Below are positions 1 through 7,047 of a DNA stretch of 7,722 nucleotides, in pieces (positions within the stretch are counted from its first letter, which is position 1; each line of letters opens with the position of its first letter). The DNA comes from Deltaproteobacteria bacterium. Lineage in GTDB: Bacteria > SAR324 > JACQKK01. The position numbers and the translations under genes are program-made. The DNA lies in contig JAOUFO010000078.1 in NCBI GenBank assembly GCA_029858165.1, positions 1 to 7,722 on the forward strand, given 5' to 3'. The notes below the pieces were generated by a model. That model saw only the letters and a list, made by a program, of their open reading frames with translations. It did no database searches and was not told where the DNA came from.

Positions 1-48
1 CGGCAGCCAGCACCGGCGTTCATTTGTCGCCTGTTGGCTCCAAATTCC

Positions 49-92
49 TTAGCCGGGCTGGTTGCACTTCTTTTTGGCCTTTCTTTTTGGGC
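49..92 (-). repeat. Inverted partial copy of composite dispersed repeat
   Basis: Read on the minus strand, this segment contains ACCAGCCCGGCTAA (plus positions 49-62), identical to 14 bases inside the copy at 6685-6757. It also contains GCCCAAAAAGAAAGGC (plus 77-92), nearly identical to the start of the copy at 2413-2490. Between them, 63-76 looks like a second, degenerate copy of the CAAAAAGAA unit, so a short tandem duplication is likely. Because the same sequence lies in clearly non-coding spacers elsewhere in the window, this stretch is probably intergenic, although the speA reading frame stays open through it. Confidence 0.7.
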
Positions 93-117
93 TTTTCAAT
101 ACATTGAAGCAGGGGAT

Positions 118-2088
118 ATGTCACCATTAAGCCGTTGGACCGCCGCCGATTCCATGGAATTGTTCAACATTCGTGGTTGGGGCCAGGGATATTTTGATGT
201 CAACAACCAGGGCCATCTGGCCATGCGCCCCAATCAGCAGAACCCCGCCATGCAGATAGACCTGGTGGAACTGGTGGAGGATGCCCAGCAAAAAGGGATT
301 GCCCTGCCGCTGCTTATCCGGTTTTCCGATATTCTGCATGACCGGCTGGATACCCTGCGCCAGGGGTTTGACCGGGCCATGGAAGCTTCGGGATACAAAG
401 GCAGCTATCTTCCGGTGTACCCCATCAAGGTCAATCAGCAGCGTCAGGTGGTGGAAGAGGTGGTGCGGTTTGGAACAGCCGGAGGCATGGGGCTGGAAGC
501 CGGATCCAAACCGGAACTGCATGCCGCGCTGGCCATGCAGAATGAGGACCGATCTCTGGTGATCTGCAACGGGTACAAGGATTCCGCTTACATCCGGCTG
601 GCCCTGCTCAGCCAAAAACTGGGCAAGCGGGTTTTTCTGGTGGTGGAAAAACTGGGTGAACTCCAACTGATTCTGGATATTGCCCGTGAGGAAAAAGTGG
701 AGCCGCTGATCGGCATCCGCATCAAGCTGGTTTCCTCCGGCTCCGGCCGGTGGGAGGCATCCGGCGGGGATTTTTCCAAGTTCGGCCTGACCGCATCGGA
801 ACTGGTGGAGGCGGTGGAGCTTCTCAAACAGGCCGATATGCTCCATCGCTTTCAACTGATCCATTTTCATTTGGGTTCCCAGGTGACCAATATCCGCCGG
901 GTGAAGGAAGCCCTGGGGGAGGCGGTGCGCTATTTTGCCGAATTGACCAAGCTGGGGTGCGCCATCGGGTATGTGGACGTGGGGGGGGGGCTGGGGGTGG
1001 ATTACGACGGCTCACGATCCTCTCACCATTCCTCCATCAACTACACAGAGGAGGAATACGCCAACGATGTGGTGTATGCCCTGGAGGGAATCTGCCGGGC
1101 GGGAAACCTGCCCCACCCCATCATCATTACCGAATGCGGACGGGCCATGACAGCCCACCATGCCATGCTGGCCATCAATGTGTTTGAAACCGCATCCCTG
1201 GACCAGGATCCCTCCCAACGGGAAGCCCCTTCCCTGCTTCCACCGGCGGACCGAAAAGACACCCCGGAGGTCATTGAAAAACTGGAGGAAATCCAGACCG
1301 GCCTGACCGTAAAAAACCTAAGTGAATCCTGGCATGACGCCCTGTACTTTCGGGAGGAAGGCAACCGGATGTTCCAACTGGGTTTGTTGTCCCTGAACCA
1401 CCGGGCCGCCGCCCAGCGGTTGTTCTGGCGTATCGCCCGGGGGGTGGAGCGGCTCAGCCGGGGGGAAAAACGGGTGCCGGAGGACGTGGAAGCCCTGGAC
1501 ACCCTGCTGGCCGACAAATACTTCTGCAACTTTTCGGTGTTTCAATCCCTGCCGGATTCCTGGGCCATAGACCAGCAGTTCCCCATCCTGCCCCTGGACC
1601 GCCTGAAAGAAAAACCCACCCGCAACGTGGTGCTTCAGGACCTCACCTGCGATTCCGACGGAAAAATAGACAACTTCATCGGCCCCCGGGGGCGCCAGCC
1701 CACCCTGCCCCTCCATCCGCTCAAACCAAACGAGCCCTACTACCTGGGGGTGTTTCTCACCGGCGCCTACCAGGAAATTCTGGGGGACCTGCACAACCTG
1801 TTCGGAGACACCAACGCCATCCATGTGGCCCTCAACCCGGATGGATCGTGGCGCTATGAACAGGTGATTCAGGGAGAAAAAGTCTCCGATGTGCTGGATT
1901 ACGTCAACTTTGGCGAAGATGACCTGCTGAACCGTGTGGATTCCCAGATCAGTCGCCAGATCAAAGCGGGCAACCTGACCCCGGAAGCAGGCCAGGCCTA
2001 CCGCAACCTGTACCGCCAGGGGCTGGACAGCTACACCTACCTGGAACGCCCCAAAGAAGTGCAGCCAGCCCGGCCAAAAAGGCCGTAA
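118..2088 (+). CDS. speA: Biosynthetic arginine decarboxylase (PLP-dependent)
   Basis: Converts L-arginine to agmatine and CO2, the first step of the agmatine route to putrescine and spermidine. From the ATG at 118 the protein has 656 residues, normal for the SpeA family. The N-terminal barrel carries YPIKVNQ with the PLP-binding lysine at Lys104, then LEAGSK, VCNGYKD, FHLGSQ, the glycine loop GGGLGVDY near residues 289-295, and TECGRAMTAHH, which matches the TESGRA motif of E. coli SpeA with Cys340 in place of Ser. DLTCDSDG carries the expected catalytic cysteine, Cys511, contributed to the partner active site. The C-terminal domain runs through to the usual end. The frame is open to the left window edge and a TTG at 34 is possible, but I prefer ATG 118: homology begins at MELFNIRGWG, and the 28 extra residues are hydrophobic, unlike the family, and overlap a dispersed repeat. 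The AGGGG at 111-115 is only two bases from the ATG, so the ribosome site is not ideal. Function is near certain; the start is less so. Confidence 0.95.
   Translation: MSPLSRWTAADSMELFNIRGWGQGYFDVNNQGHLAMRPNQQNPAMQIDLVELVEDAQQKGIALPLLIRFSDILHDRLDTLRQGFDRAMEASGYKGSYLPVYPIKVNQQRQVVEEVVRFGTAGGMGLEAGSKPELHAALAMQNEDRSLVICNGYKDSAYIRLALLSQKLGKRVFLVVEKLGELQLILDIAREEKVEPLIGIRIKLVSSGSGRWEASGGDFSKFGLTASELVEAVELLKQADMLHRFQLIHFHLGSQVTNIRRVKEALGEAVRYFAELTKLGCAIGYVDVGGGLGVDYDGSRSSHHSSINYTEEEYANDVVYALEGICRAGNLPHPIIITECGRAMTAHHAMLAINVFETASLDQDPSQREAPSLLPPADRKDTPEVIEKLEEIQTGLTVKNLSESWHDALYFREEGNRMFQLGLLSLNHRAAAQRLFWRIARGVERLSRGEKRVPEDVEALDTLLADKYFCNFSVFQSLPDSWAIDQQFPILPLDRLKEKPTRNVVLQDLTCDSDGKIDNFIGPRGRQPTLPLHPLKPNEPYYLGVFLTGAYQEILGDLHNLFGDTNAIHVALNPDGSWRYEQVIQGEKVSDVLDYVNFGEDDLLNRVDSQISRQIKAGNLTPEAGQAYRNLYRQGLDSYTYLERPKEVQPARPKRP
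2071..2085 (+). other. Short hairpin overlapping the end of speA
   Basis: CGGCC-AAAAA-GGCCG forms a perfect 5-bp stem ending one base before the TAA stop codon of speA. No T-tract follows, so it is not a standard intrinsic terminator. It may be a transcript-end structure or simply a result of codon choice. Confidence 0.3.
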
Positions 2089-2097
2089 GGCCTGTGG

Positions 2098-2214
2098 TGG
2101 TGCGACATTCCGGTTGGTTGAATCAATTGAAATGTAGAAGACTATTGCCCCCTCCCTGTGTGGGGAGGGGGCGCCCGCCTGCGGCGGGCCGCCCCTCTCC
2201 AGAGGGCGAGGGGC
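2098..2214 (+). repeat. G-rich hairpin repeat family, copy A
   Basis: Begins about ten bases after the speA stop. It holds three consecutive hairpins: GCCCCCTCCC (2147-2156) with GGGAGGGGGC (2163-2172), a 10-bp stem with a 6-base loop; GCCCGCC (2173-2179) with GGCGGGC (2183-2189); and GCCCCTC (2191-2197) with GAGGGGC (2208-2214). The lead-in GGTTGGTTGAATCAA and the first hairpin align with 6818-6886, so this is a dispersed element, not a gene-specific structure. No U-tract follows the stems. It could still stop or protect the speA transcript, as REP-type elements do in other bacteria, but that is inference. Confidence 0.65.
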
Positions 2215-2311
2215 CTGGGTGTGCTGAATTGGTGAGGAAAAATCCATCCGTCTTGGGGGCTGCCTATCGGGTTGCCGGAAAGGGAACCAAATCAACAACC
2301 AAAAGCAATGC

Positions 2312-2413
2312 GGGGGAGCGTGCCCCCCCGAGCCCCCTATTTACGGGTTTTGAAGAAGCCGTATAGAGAGTCAAGGGAGCCGCGCTCCCTTGTGGGGTTT
2401 GGGGCAAAGCCCC
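2312..2413. repeat. Cluster of GC-rich palindromes in speA-metH spacer
   Basis: Three short inverted repeats in 100 bases: GGGGG (2312-2316) with CCCCC (2323-2327); a perfect 9-bp stem CAAGGGAGC (2372-2380) with GCTCCCTTG (2384-2392) and a 3-base loop; and GGGGC (2401-2405) with GCCCC (2409-2413) and an AAA loop. No coding signal is convincing here. The block directly precedes the composite repeat at 2413. It looks like a further intergenic palindromic element, but no second copy lies in this window. Confidence 0.5.
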
Positions 2414-2490
2414 AAAAAGAAAGGCACCAGCCAGCCTGAAAAACCCCTCTCCCCGGTCGCTTTAAGCGACCGAAACACCTGCCCTCTCCC
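2413..2490 (+). repeat. Composite dispersed repeat, copy I
   Basis: Starts with CAAAAAGAAAGGCACCAGCC (2413-2432), identical over 20 bases to 6685-6704. A GCCTGAAAAAC segment, CCTCTCCCC, a variable hairpin and CTGCCCTCTCCC (2479-2490) follow, the same order as in copy II at 6685-6757. The hairpin is CGGTCGC (2454-2460) with GCGACCG (2466-2472), a 7-bp stem over a TTTAA loop. Copy II has a different sequence in that place, so the outer parts are conserved and the middle varies. Confidence 0.7.
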
Positions 2491-2682
2491 GCGCGCGCCT
2501 TTGAAGGGTGTTGAAAAATACGAATACCGGGGTTCACCATGGGGATGCAGAGGGTGATGCCGCTACCATATTCCGGCCGCTTTCGGTCTTTCACTTGCCC
2601 TGGGGGCCTCCATCCCCTAAAATCGGCTTGTTTAGCGCACTCCGGCCCCGCCAAAGGCCGGGGATGGCCACACACCCTCCAC

Positions 2683-2687
2683 AAAGG
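2683..2687 (+). promoter_or_regulatory. Ribosome binding site choosing the metH start
   Basis: AAAGG lies six bases before the ATG at 2694. The same AAAGG with the same spacing precedes an in-frame ATG at 2664 (AAAGG 2653-2657), but that copy is part of a hairpin, CCGGCC (2642-2647) with GGCCGG (2656-2661). The residues added by any upstream start do not resemble a methionine synthase N-terminus, so 2694 is preferred. Confidence 0.5.
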
Positions 2688-2693
2688 TTTTGT

Positions 2694-5600
2694 ATGCTGG
2701 AACAACGGGAAGAACGGGAAAAAGCCTTAAGACAGGCCCTGGAACAAAGAATCCTGGTGCTGGACGGGGCCACAGGCACCTATTTGCAGCAAAAAAATCT
2801 GACCGCCGTCGATTTCGGGGGCGAAGCCCTGGATGGCTGCAACGAAAATCTGGTGCTGACACGCCCGGATGTGATCCGCACCATGCACGAGGATTACCTG
2901 CGGGCCGGAGCCGATATTGTGGAAACCAACACCTTTGGGGCCACCCCCCTGGTGTTGGCCGATTACGATCTGGAGGACCGATACGAGGAGATCAACCTTG
3001 CGGCAGCCCGTCTGGCCCGTGAGGCGGCCCGGATGTTTTCCACCCCCGAGAAACCCCGGTTCGTTTGCGGGTCCATGGGCCCCACCACCAAGGCCATCAG
3101 CGTCACCGGAGGGGTCACCTTTGAGGAGTTGGAGGAAAATTTTAAGCTTCAGGCCCTGGCCCTGTGCCGGGGGGGGGCCGATTATCTGCTGATAGAAACC
3201 GCACAGGATACACGCAACATCAAAGCGGCCCTTTCGGCCATTGGGCAGGCGGGGGTTGAACTGGGGTATGCCATTCCGGTGGCGGTATCGGGCACCATAG
3301 AAGCCAGCGGCACCATGCTGGCCGGTCAGGGGGTGGAGGCCCTGTATGCCAGCCTGATGCACACCGACCTGTTGTACATCGGTTTAAATTGTGCCACCGG
3401 CCCCGCTTTTATGACGGACCATGTCCGCTCCCTATCCGCTTTGGCCAAAACCAGGGTGGCGGTGGTGCCCAACGCCGGGCTGCCGGATGAGGATGGCCGG
3501 TACCTGGAAACCCCGGCCATGATGACCGGGGTTCTGGACCGGTTTGTGCGGGAAGGGTGGGTGAACATTCTGGGGGGATGCTGCGGCACTTCTCCGGCCC
3601 ATATCCAGGCGTTTGCCCAACTGGCCCGGGGGGCCAAACCCAGGCAGGTCCCCACCCATCACCGCAGTTTGATTTCGGGGGTTGAACTGCTGGAACTGAC
3701 CGATGAAAACCGGCCCATCATTGTGGGGGAGCGCACCAACGCGGTGGGCAGCCGGCTGTTCCGCCAGATGATTGAACGGGAGGAGTTTGAGGAAGCCTCT
3801 GCCATTGCCCGGCGGCAGGTGGATGGCGGTGCCCAGGTGATTGATATCAATCTGGCCAACCCCGACCGGGATGAAACCGCCGACATGCGGGCTTTTCTGG
3901 AAGCGGTGATCCACAAGGTGAAGGTGCCCCTGATGATAGATTCCACCGATGCCGGGGTGATCCAAACCGCCCTGCCCTACTGCCAGGGAAAGGCGGTGAT
4001 CAATTCGGTGAATCTGGAGGATGGAGAAAAACGGTTTGAAGAGGTGGTGCCCCTGGCCCGGCGGTTCGGGGCGGCCCTGGTGGTGGGCACCATTGATGAA
4101 AACCCGGACCAGGGGATGGCTGTCACCCGCCAGCGGAAGCTGGAGGTGGCCGCCCGGTCCTTTGACCTGCTGACCGGAAGGTACGGCATTCCGCCGGAGG
4201 ATTTGTACTTTGACCCATTGGTGTTTCCCTGCGCCACCGGGGATGAAAACTACATCGGCTCAGCTTTGGAAACCATAGAAGGGGTGCGGCTGATCAAACA
4301 GGCCTTTCCTCTGTCCAAAACCATCCTGGGGGTATCCAATGTGTCCTTTGGCCTGCCCCCCGCCGGGCGGGAGGTGTTGAACGCGGTGTTTTTGTACCAC
4401 TGCGTTCAGGCCGGGTTGGACCTGGCCATTGTGAATGCCGAAAAGCTGGTGCGTTATTCCACCATTGATCCGGAGGAAATCCGGCTGGCGGAAGACCTGC
4501 TGTTCAACCGGGGGGAGGACCCGGTGGGGGCGTTTGCCAACCACTTTCGGGGAAAAAAACCGGTGGAGACCGCTCCGGTGGAAAAACTGCCCCTGGCCGA
4601 CCGGCTGGCGCGCTATGTGGTGCGGGGGTCCAAAGACGGTCTGGCCGCCGATTTGGAGGAGGCCCGGGGGGTGATGGCCCCCCTGGATGTTATCAACGGC
4701 CCGCTGATGGCCGGGATGGAGGAGGTGGGCCGCCAGTTCAACGCCAACAAGCTGATTGTGGCCGAAGTGCTTCAAAGCGCCGAGGTGATGAAAGCGGCGG
4801 TGGCCCACCTGGAACCCTACATGGAAGCCAACCAGTCGGCTCAGCAGGGGGTGATGCTGCTGGCCACGGTCAAGGGGGATGTGCATGACATCGGCAAAAG
4901 CCTGGTGGATATTATTTTCACCAACAACGGCTACAAGGTGATCAACCTGGGAATCAAAATCCCCCCGGAAACGCTGATCGCCCAATGGAAAGTCCACAAG
5001 CCGGACCTCATCGGCCTGTCCGGACTGCTGGTGAAATCGGCCCACCAGATGGTGACCACCGCCCAGGACCTCCATCTGGCGGGCATCACCACCCCCATCC
5101 TGGTGGGGGGGGCGGCCCTGACCCGGGCGTTTACCAGAAACCGGATCACCCCGGCCTATGAAGGGCTGGTGGTGTATGCCTCCGATGCCATGACCGGCCT
5201 GGACCTGGCCAACCGGCTGATGACCGATGAAGGCCGTCAACAGGTGACTGCCGAAATGGCCCAGGTGCCTCCCACCGCGGAAGCGGCAGCCCCCCGGGAA
5301 ATCCAGCCCACCCCCACCACCCGCTCCGGGCGCATCCGGCAGGAACTGGATATCCCCCCCGTGCCGGACACAGACCGCCATGTGATGCAGACTTTAAACC
5401 TGGATGAAGTGTGGCGGTTCCTGAACCCCCAGATGCTCTACGGCAAGCACATGGGGCTGAAAGGCGGCGCCCGCCGTTTGCTGGAGGCCGGAGACCCCAA
5501 AGCCCTGGAACTGAAAGCCGTGTTTGACCGGCTGATGGCCGACGGGCGCAAGGGGGCCATCCGGGCCAGGGCGGTGTGGCGGTTTTTTCCGGCGGAAGGC

Positions 5601-6185
5601 CGGGTGGGGTCGGAGGGAAACCGGCTGGTGGTGTTTGACCCTGTCACGGGGGTTGAGCTTTTGGAGTGGGGGTTTCCCCGGCAGGCGAGGCCGGATGGGC
5701 TTTCTCTGCCGGACCTGGTGCTCCCCCCCCGTGGAGGGGGGCGGGACCATGTGGGGGTGTTTGTGGTCACCGCCGGGGAGGGCATCCGGGAGTTGGCCGA
5801 AGAATACAAAGCAAAGGGAGAGTATCTGCTGAGCCATGGGGTACAGGCCCTGGCTCTGGAAACCGCCGAGGCCGCCGCCGAATGGGTTCATGGACGGATG
5901 CGGAACATGTGGGGATTCCCTGATCCGGCGGAATTCACCCCCACCCAGGTGTTCCAGGCCAAATACCGGGGAAAACGGTATTCCTTCGGCTATCCGGCCT
6001 GCCCGGATTTGTCCCATCAGGAAGGGTTGTTCAAACTGCTGGAGCCGGAATCCATCGGGGTGCGGTTGACGGAAGGGGACATGATGGAGCCGGAAGCGTC
6101 GGTGTCGGCCCTGGCCTTTCATCACCCGGACGCGGTCTATTTCTCGGTGGGAGACCAGGAGGTTGAACCGGGTGAAGAACCATAG
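2694..6185 (+). CDS. metH: Cobalamin-dependent methionine synthase
   Basis: Transfers the methyl group of 5-methyltetrahydrofolate to homocysteine through cobalamin, making methionine in the cytoplasm. The 1163-residue protein from ATG 2694 has all four modules; E. coli MetH has 1227. The homocysteine domain (about 15-325) starts with LDGATGTYLQ and has the zinc ligands Cys233 (GLNCATGP) and Cys296-Cys297 (GGCCGTSP). The pterin-binding domain (about 335-600) has IIVGERTNAVGSR, DINLANPDRDE and GVSNVSFGLP. The cobalamin cap (about 630-715) leads into the B12 domain with GDVHDIGK, where His731 is the lower axial ligand, plus GLSGLL and LVGGAALT. A Pro/Thr-rich linker near 850-880 precedes the reactivation domain, which has Arg1095 and GYPACP (1099-1104) for S-adenosylmethionine binding and TEGDMMEPEASVSA. 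That domain implies reductive reactivation by a flavodoxin-type partner, which is not in the window. The frame extends back to 2508, but that stretch is repeat-rich and unlike the family. I saw no recognisable cobalamin or SAM riboswitch in the spacer. Confidence 0.97.
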   Translation: MLEQREEREKALRQALEQRILVLDGATGTYLQQKNLTAVDFGGEALDGCNENLVLTRPDVIRTMHEDYLRAGADIVETNTFGATPLVLADYDLEDRYEEINLAAARLAREAARMFSTPEKPRFVCGSMGPTTKAISVTGGVTFEELEENFKLQALALCRGGADYLLIETAQDTRNIKAALSAIGQAGVELGYAIPVAVSGTIEASGTMLAGQGVEALYASLMHTDLLYIGLNCATGPAFMTDHVRSLSALAKTRVAVVPNAGLPDEDGRYLETPAMMTGVLDRFVREGWVNILGGCCGTSPAHIQAFAQLARGAKPRQVPTHHRSLISGVELLELTDENRPIIVGERTNAVGSRLFRQMIEREEFEEASAIARRQVDGGAQVIDINLANPDRDETADMRAFLEAVIHKVKVPLMIDSTDAGVIQTALPYCQGKAVINSVNLEDGEKRFEEVVPLARRFGAALVVGTIDENPDQGMAVTRQRKLEVAARSFDLLTGRYGIPPEDLYFDPLVFPCATGDENYIGSALETIEGVRLIKQAFPLSKTILGVSNVSFGLPPAGREVLNAVFLYHCVQAGLDLAIVNAEKLVRYSTIDPEEIRLAEDLLFNRGEDPVGAFANHFRGKKPVETAPVEKLPLADRLARYVVRGSKDGLAADLEEARGVMAPLDVINGPLMAGMEEVGRQFNANKLIVAEVLQSAEVMKAAVAHLEPYMEANQSAQQGVMLLATVKGDVHDIGKSLVDIIFTNNGYKVINLGIKIPPETLIAQWKVHKPDLIGLSGLLVKSAHQMVTTAQDLHLAGITTPILVGGAALTRAFTRNRITPAYEGLVVYASDAMTGLDLANRLMTDEGRQQVTAEMAQVPPTAEAAAPREIQPTPTTRSGRIRQELDIPPVPDTDRHVMQTLNLDEVWRFLNPQMLYGKHMGLKGGARRLLEAGDPKALELKAVFDRLMADGRKGAIRARAVWRFFPAEGRVGSEGNRLVVFDPVTGVELLEWGFPRQARPDGLSLPDLVLPPRGGGRDHVGVFVVTAGEGIRELAEEYKAKGEYLLSHGVQALALETAEAAAEWVHGRMRNMWGFPDPAEFTPTQVFQAKYRGKRYSFGYPACPDLSHQEGLFKLLEPESIGVRLTEGDMMEPEASVSALAFHHPDAVYFSVGDQEVEPGEEP

Positions 6186-6186
6186 G

Positions 6187-6606
6187 CTACCGGCTGGCGA
6201 TCCTTTGTTCCAGGGCCTGCATCACCATGCGGGCATCAAACTGGTTTCCCTGTTGGACAGCCAGAGGGGCCCGTTCCAGCTTTATGGTGCGGGACACCAC
6301 ATAATAGGATTCTGACACATTGGAGGAGGTGTTCAGCACCTTGAAGGAGCCGTAGCCGACATCCAAAGTCAATTGGGCGCTACGGTAAAAATTGAACGGC
6401 TCAGGATTGATCAATATCCGAAAACGGCCCCGGCCCACCACCGGCGTGATGTAGACGATAATGTAGGTCACCTCATCCACCTTGATGTCCTGGTAGCCCA
6501 TCACGCCGTCAAAGGCCCGATAGGTGTGACGGTCCGCCTGGGCGCCCCCCGCCCCCCCCAACCACAGCAATCCGATCAACACGCCGGCCAGCAAACGCTT
6601 TTTCAT
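6187..6606 (-). CDS. Small exported protein of unknown function
   Basis: A 139-residue protein with a clear signal peptide: MKKR, a hydrophobic core to about residue 19, and an AQA-D cleavage site after Ala24. There is no lipobox cysteine, so it is probably periplasmic and cleaved by signal peptidase I. The mature part has no other membrane segment and alternates hydrophobic and polar residues as in a beta-rich fold, with GYQDIKVDEVTYIIVYITP followed by FYRSAQLTLDVGYGSFKVLN. The layout of a GYxD strand, a YRxAxLTLxxGY helix and an F-V strand recalls the CC0125/CC1285-type small envelope proteins, which are usually lipoproteins. I make that comparison from memory and hold it loosely. The start has a strong Shine-Dalgarno sequence. 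It converges on metH, with one base between the stops. A G8 tract (plus strand C at 6552-6559) lies in the signal-peptide codons. Coding status is well supported; function is unknown. Confidence 0.85.
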   Translation of the reverse strand: MKKRLLAGVLIGLLWLGGAGGAQADRHTYRAFDGVMGYQDIKVDEVTYIIVYITPVVGRGRFRILINPEPFNFYRSAQLTLDVGYGSFKVLNTSSNVSESYYVVSRTIKLERAPLAVQQGNQFDARMVMQALEQRIASR

Positions 6607-6612
6607 GACTTT

Positions 6613-6618
6613 CTCCTC
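6613..6618 (-). promoter_or_regulatory. Ribosome binding site of the exported protein
   Basis: On the minus strand GAGGAG lies six bases before the ATG at 6606-6604. This is a near-perfect Shine-Dalgarno sequence at ideal distance. It fixes the start and supports the minus-strand gene over the overlapping plus-strand frames. Confidence 0.8.
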
Positions 6619-6684
6619 AAGGTTTCCGTCTGTCTTTATACCCCACTTTTATTCCTTTATCGGAGGAAGTTCAAATTACTTTAA

Positions 6685-6757
6685 CAAAAAGAAAGGCACC
6701 AGCCCGGCTAAAAACTCTCCCTCTCCCCTCCCGTCTGACGGCGGTCTGCCCCTCCCC
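6685..6757 (+). repeat. Composite dispersed repeat, copy II
   Basis: The first 20 bases (6685-6704) are identical to 2413-2432. They are followed by CGGCTAAAAACTC, CCTCTCCCC and CTGCCCCTCCCC (6746-6757), matching the order in copy I. The 14 bases ACCAGCCCGGCTAA also occur, inverted, at 49-62. The downstream part merges into the G-rich hairpin family (6720-6771), which suggests the two families are pieces of one larger element. Confidence 0.7.
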
Positions 6758-6771
6758 TTCAAGGGAGGGGC
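6720..6771 (-). repeat. G-rich hairpin repeat family, inverted copy C
   Basis: On the minus strand this reads as a hairpin, GCCCCTCCC (plus 6771-6763) with GGGAGGGGC (plus 6756-6748) and a 6-base loop, followed by AGACCGCCGTCAGACGGG and GGGGAGAGG. That is the architecture of the copies at 2147-2214 and 6865-6918. Its 33 bases at 6720-6752 match 6966-6998 in inverted orientation at 29 positions. Confidence 0.6.
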
Positions 6772-6817
6772 TTTAATCGTGCCTCTTGGATTGGCTGACA
6801 TTCATCAGACTTGTGAT

Positions 6818-6918
6818 GGTACACGTTTGCGGTTTGTTGATTCAAAAGGGAATGTATGGGTTTTCCCCTCCCTGGTTGGGGAGGGGTGGCACCCGAAGGG
6901 TGACGGGGAGAGGGGGGG
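6818..6918 (+). repeat. G-rich hairpin repeat family, copy B
   Basis: Aligns with the element after speA: GGTACACGTTTGCGGTTTG against GGTGCGACATTCCGGTTGG, then GTTGA-TCAA, AATGTA or AATGTA-like bases, and the hairpin CCCCTCCC (6865-6872) with GGGAGGGG (6879-6886). A small hairpin CACCC-GAA-GGGTG (6890-6902) and GGGGAGAGGGGGGG follow. Five runs of three or more G between 6878 and 6918 also give it G-quadruplex potential on the plus strand. Confidence 0.6.
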
Positions 6919-6965
6919 CCGCAAGGCCCGTGCCGGTGCTGGCGCTGGACAGGAACCCTGGGAGA

Positions 6966-6998
6966 GGGGCGGACCGCCGTCAGGCGGGCGGGGTGAGG
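6966..6998 (+). repeat. G-rich repeat, copy D (inverted partner of copy C)
   Basis: GGGGCGGACCGCCGTCAGGC and the following GGGCGGGGTGAGG match the minus strand of 6720-6752 at 29 of 33 positions. The two form an inverted repeat about 210 bases apart. This copy lacks the clean leading 9-bp hairpin of the other members and seems to be a partial or decayed one. Confidence 0.55.
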
Positions 6999-7047
6999 CC
7001 GCTTTTGGGCGATGCGGCCCTAACCCCCGGCGCATAGGGAAAAAAAG

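Noticed and set aside
1318..2298. 326-codon minus-strand frame opposite the 3' part of speA
   Set aside because: A shadow of speA codon structure; His/Gly/Gln/Val-rich translation with no recognisable motif.
2094..2366. 90-codon plus-strand frame after speA
   Set aside because: It runs through the hairpin repeats, has low-complexity Pro/Gly/Arg translation and no protein-like pattern.
2400..2490. CRISPR array in the palindromic spacer
   Set aside because: The palindromes are not regularly spaced identical repeats and no spacer pattern exists.
2508..2693. In-frame 62-codon extension of metH
   Set aside because: Unlike any MetH N-terminus, covers a hairpin, and a good ribosome site precedes ATG 2694.
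2508..2693. Cobalamin, SAM or SAH riboswitch upstream of metH
   Set aside because: None of the conserved core sequences I know for these riboswitches is visible; only unrelated short palindromes are present. A covariance-model scan would settle it.
4260..5381. 373-codon minus-strand frame opposite metH
   Set aside because: A shadow of metH; His/Gly-rich composition typical of antisense frames in GC-rich genes.
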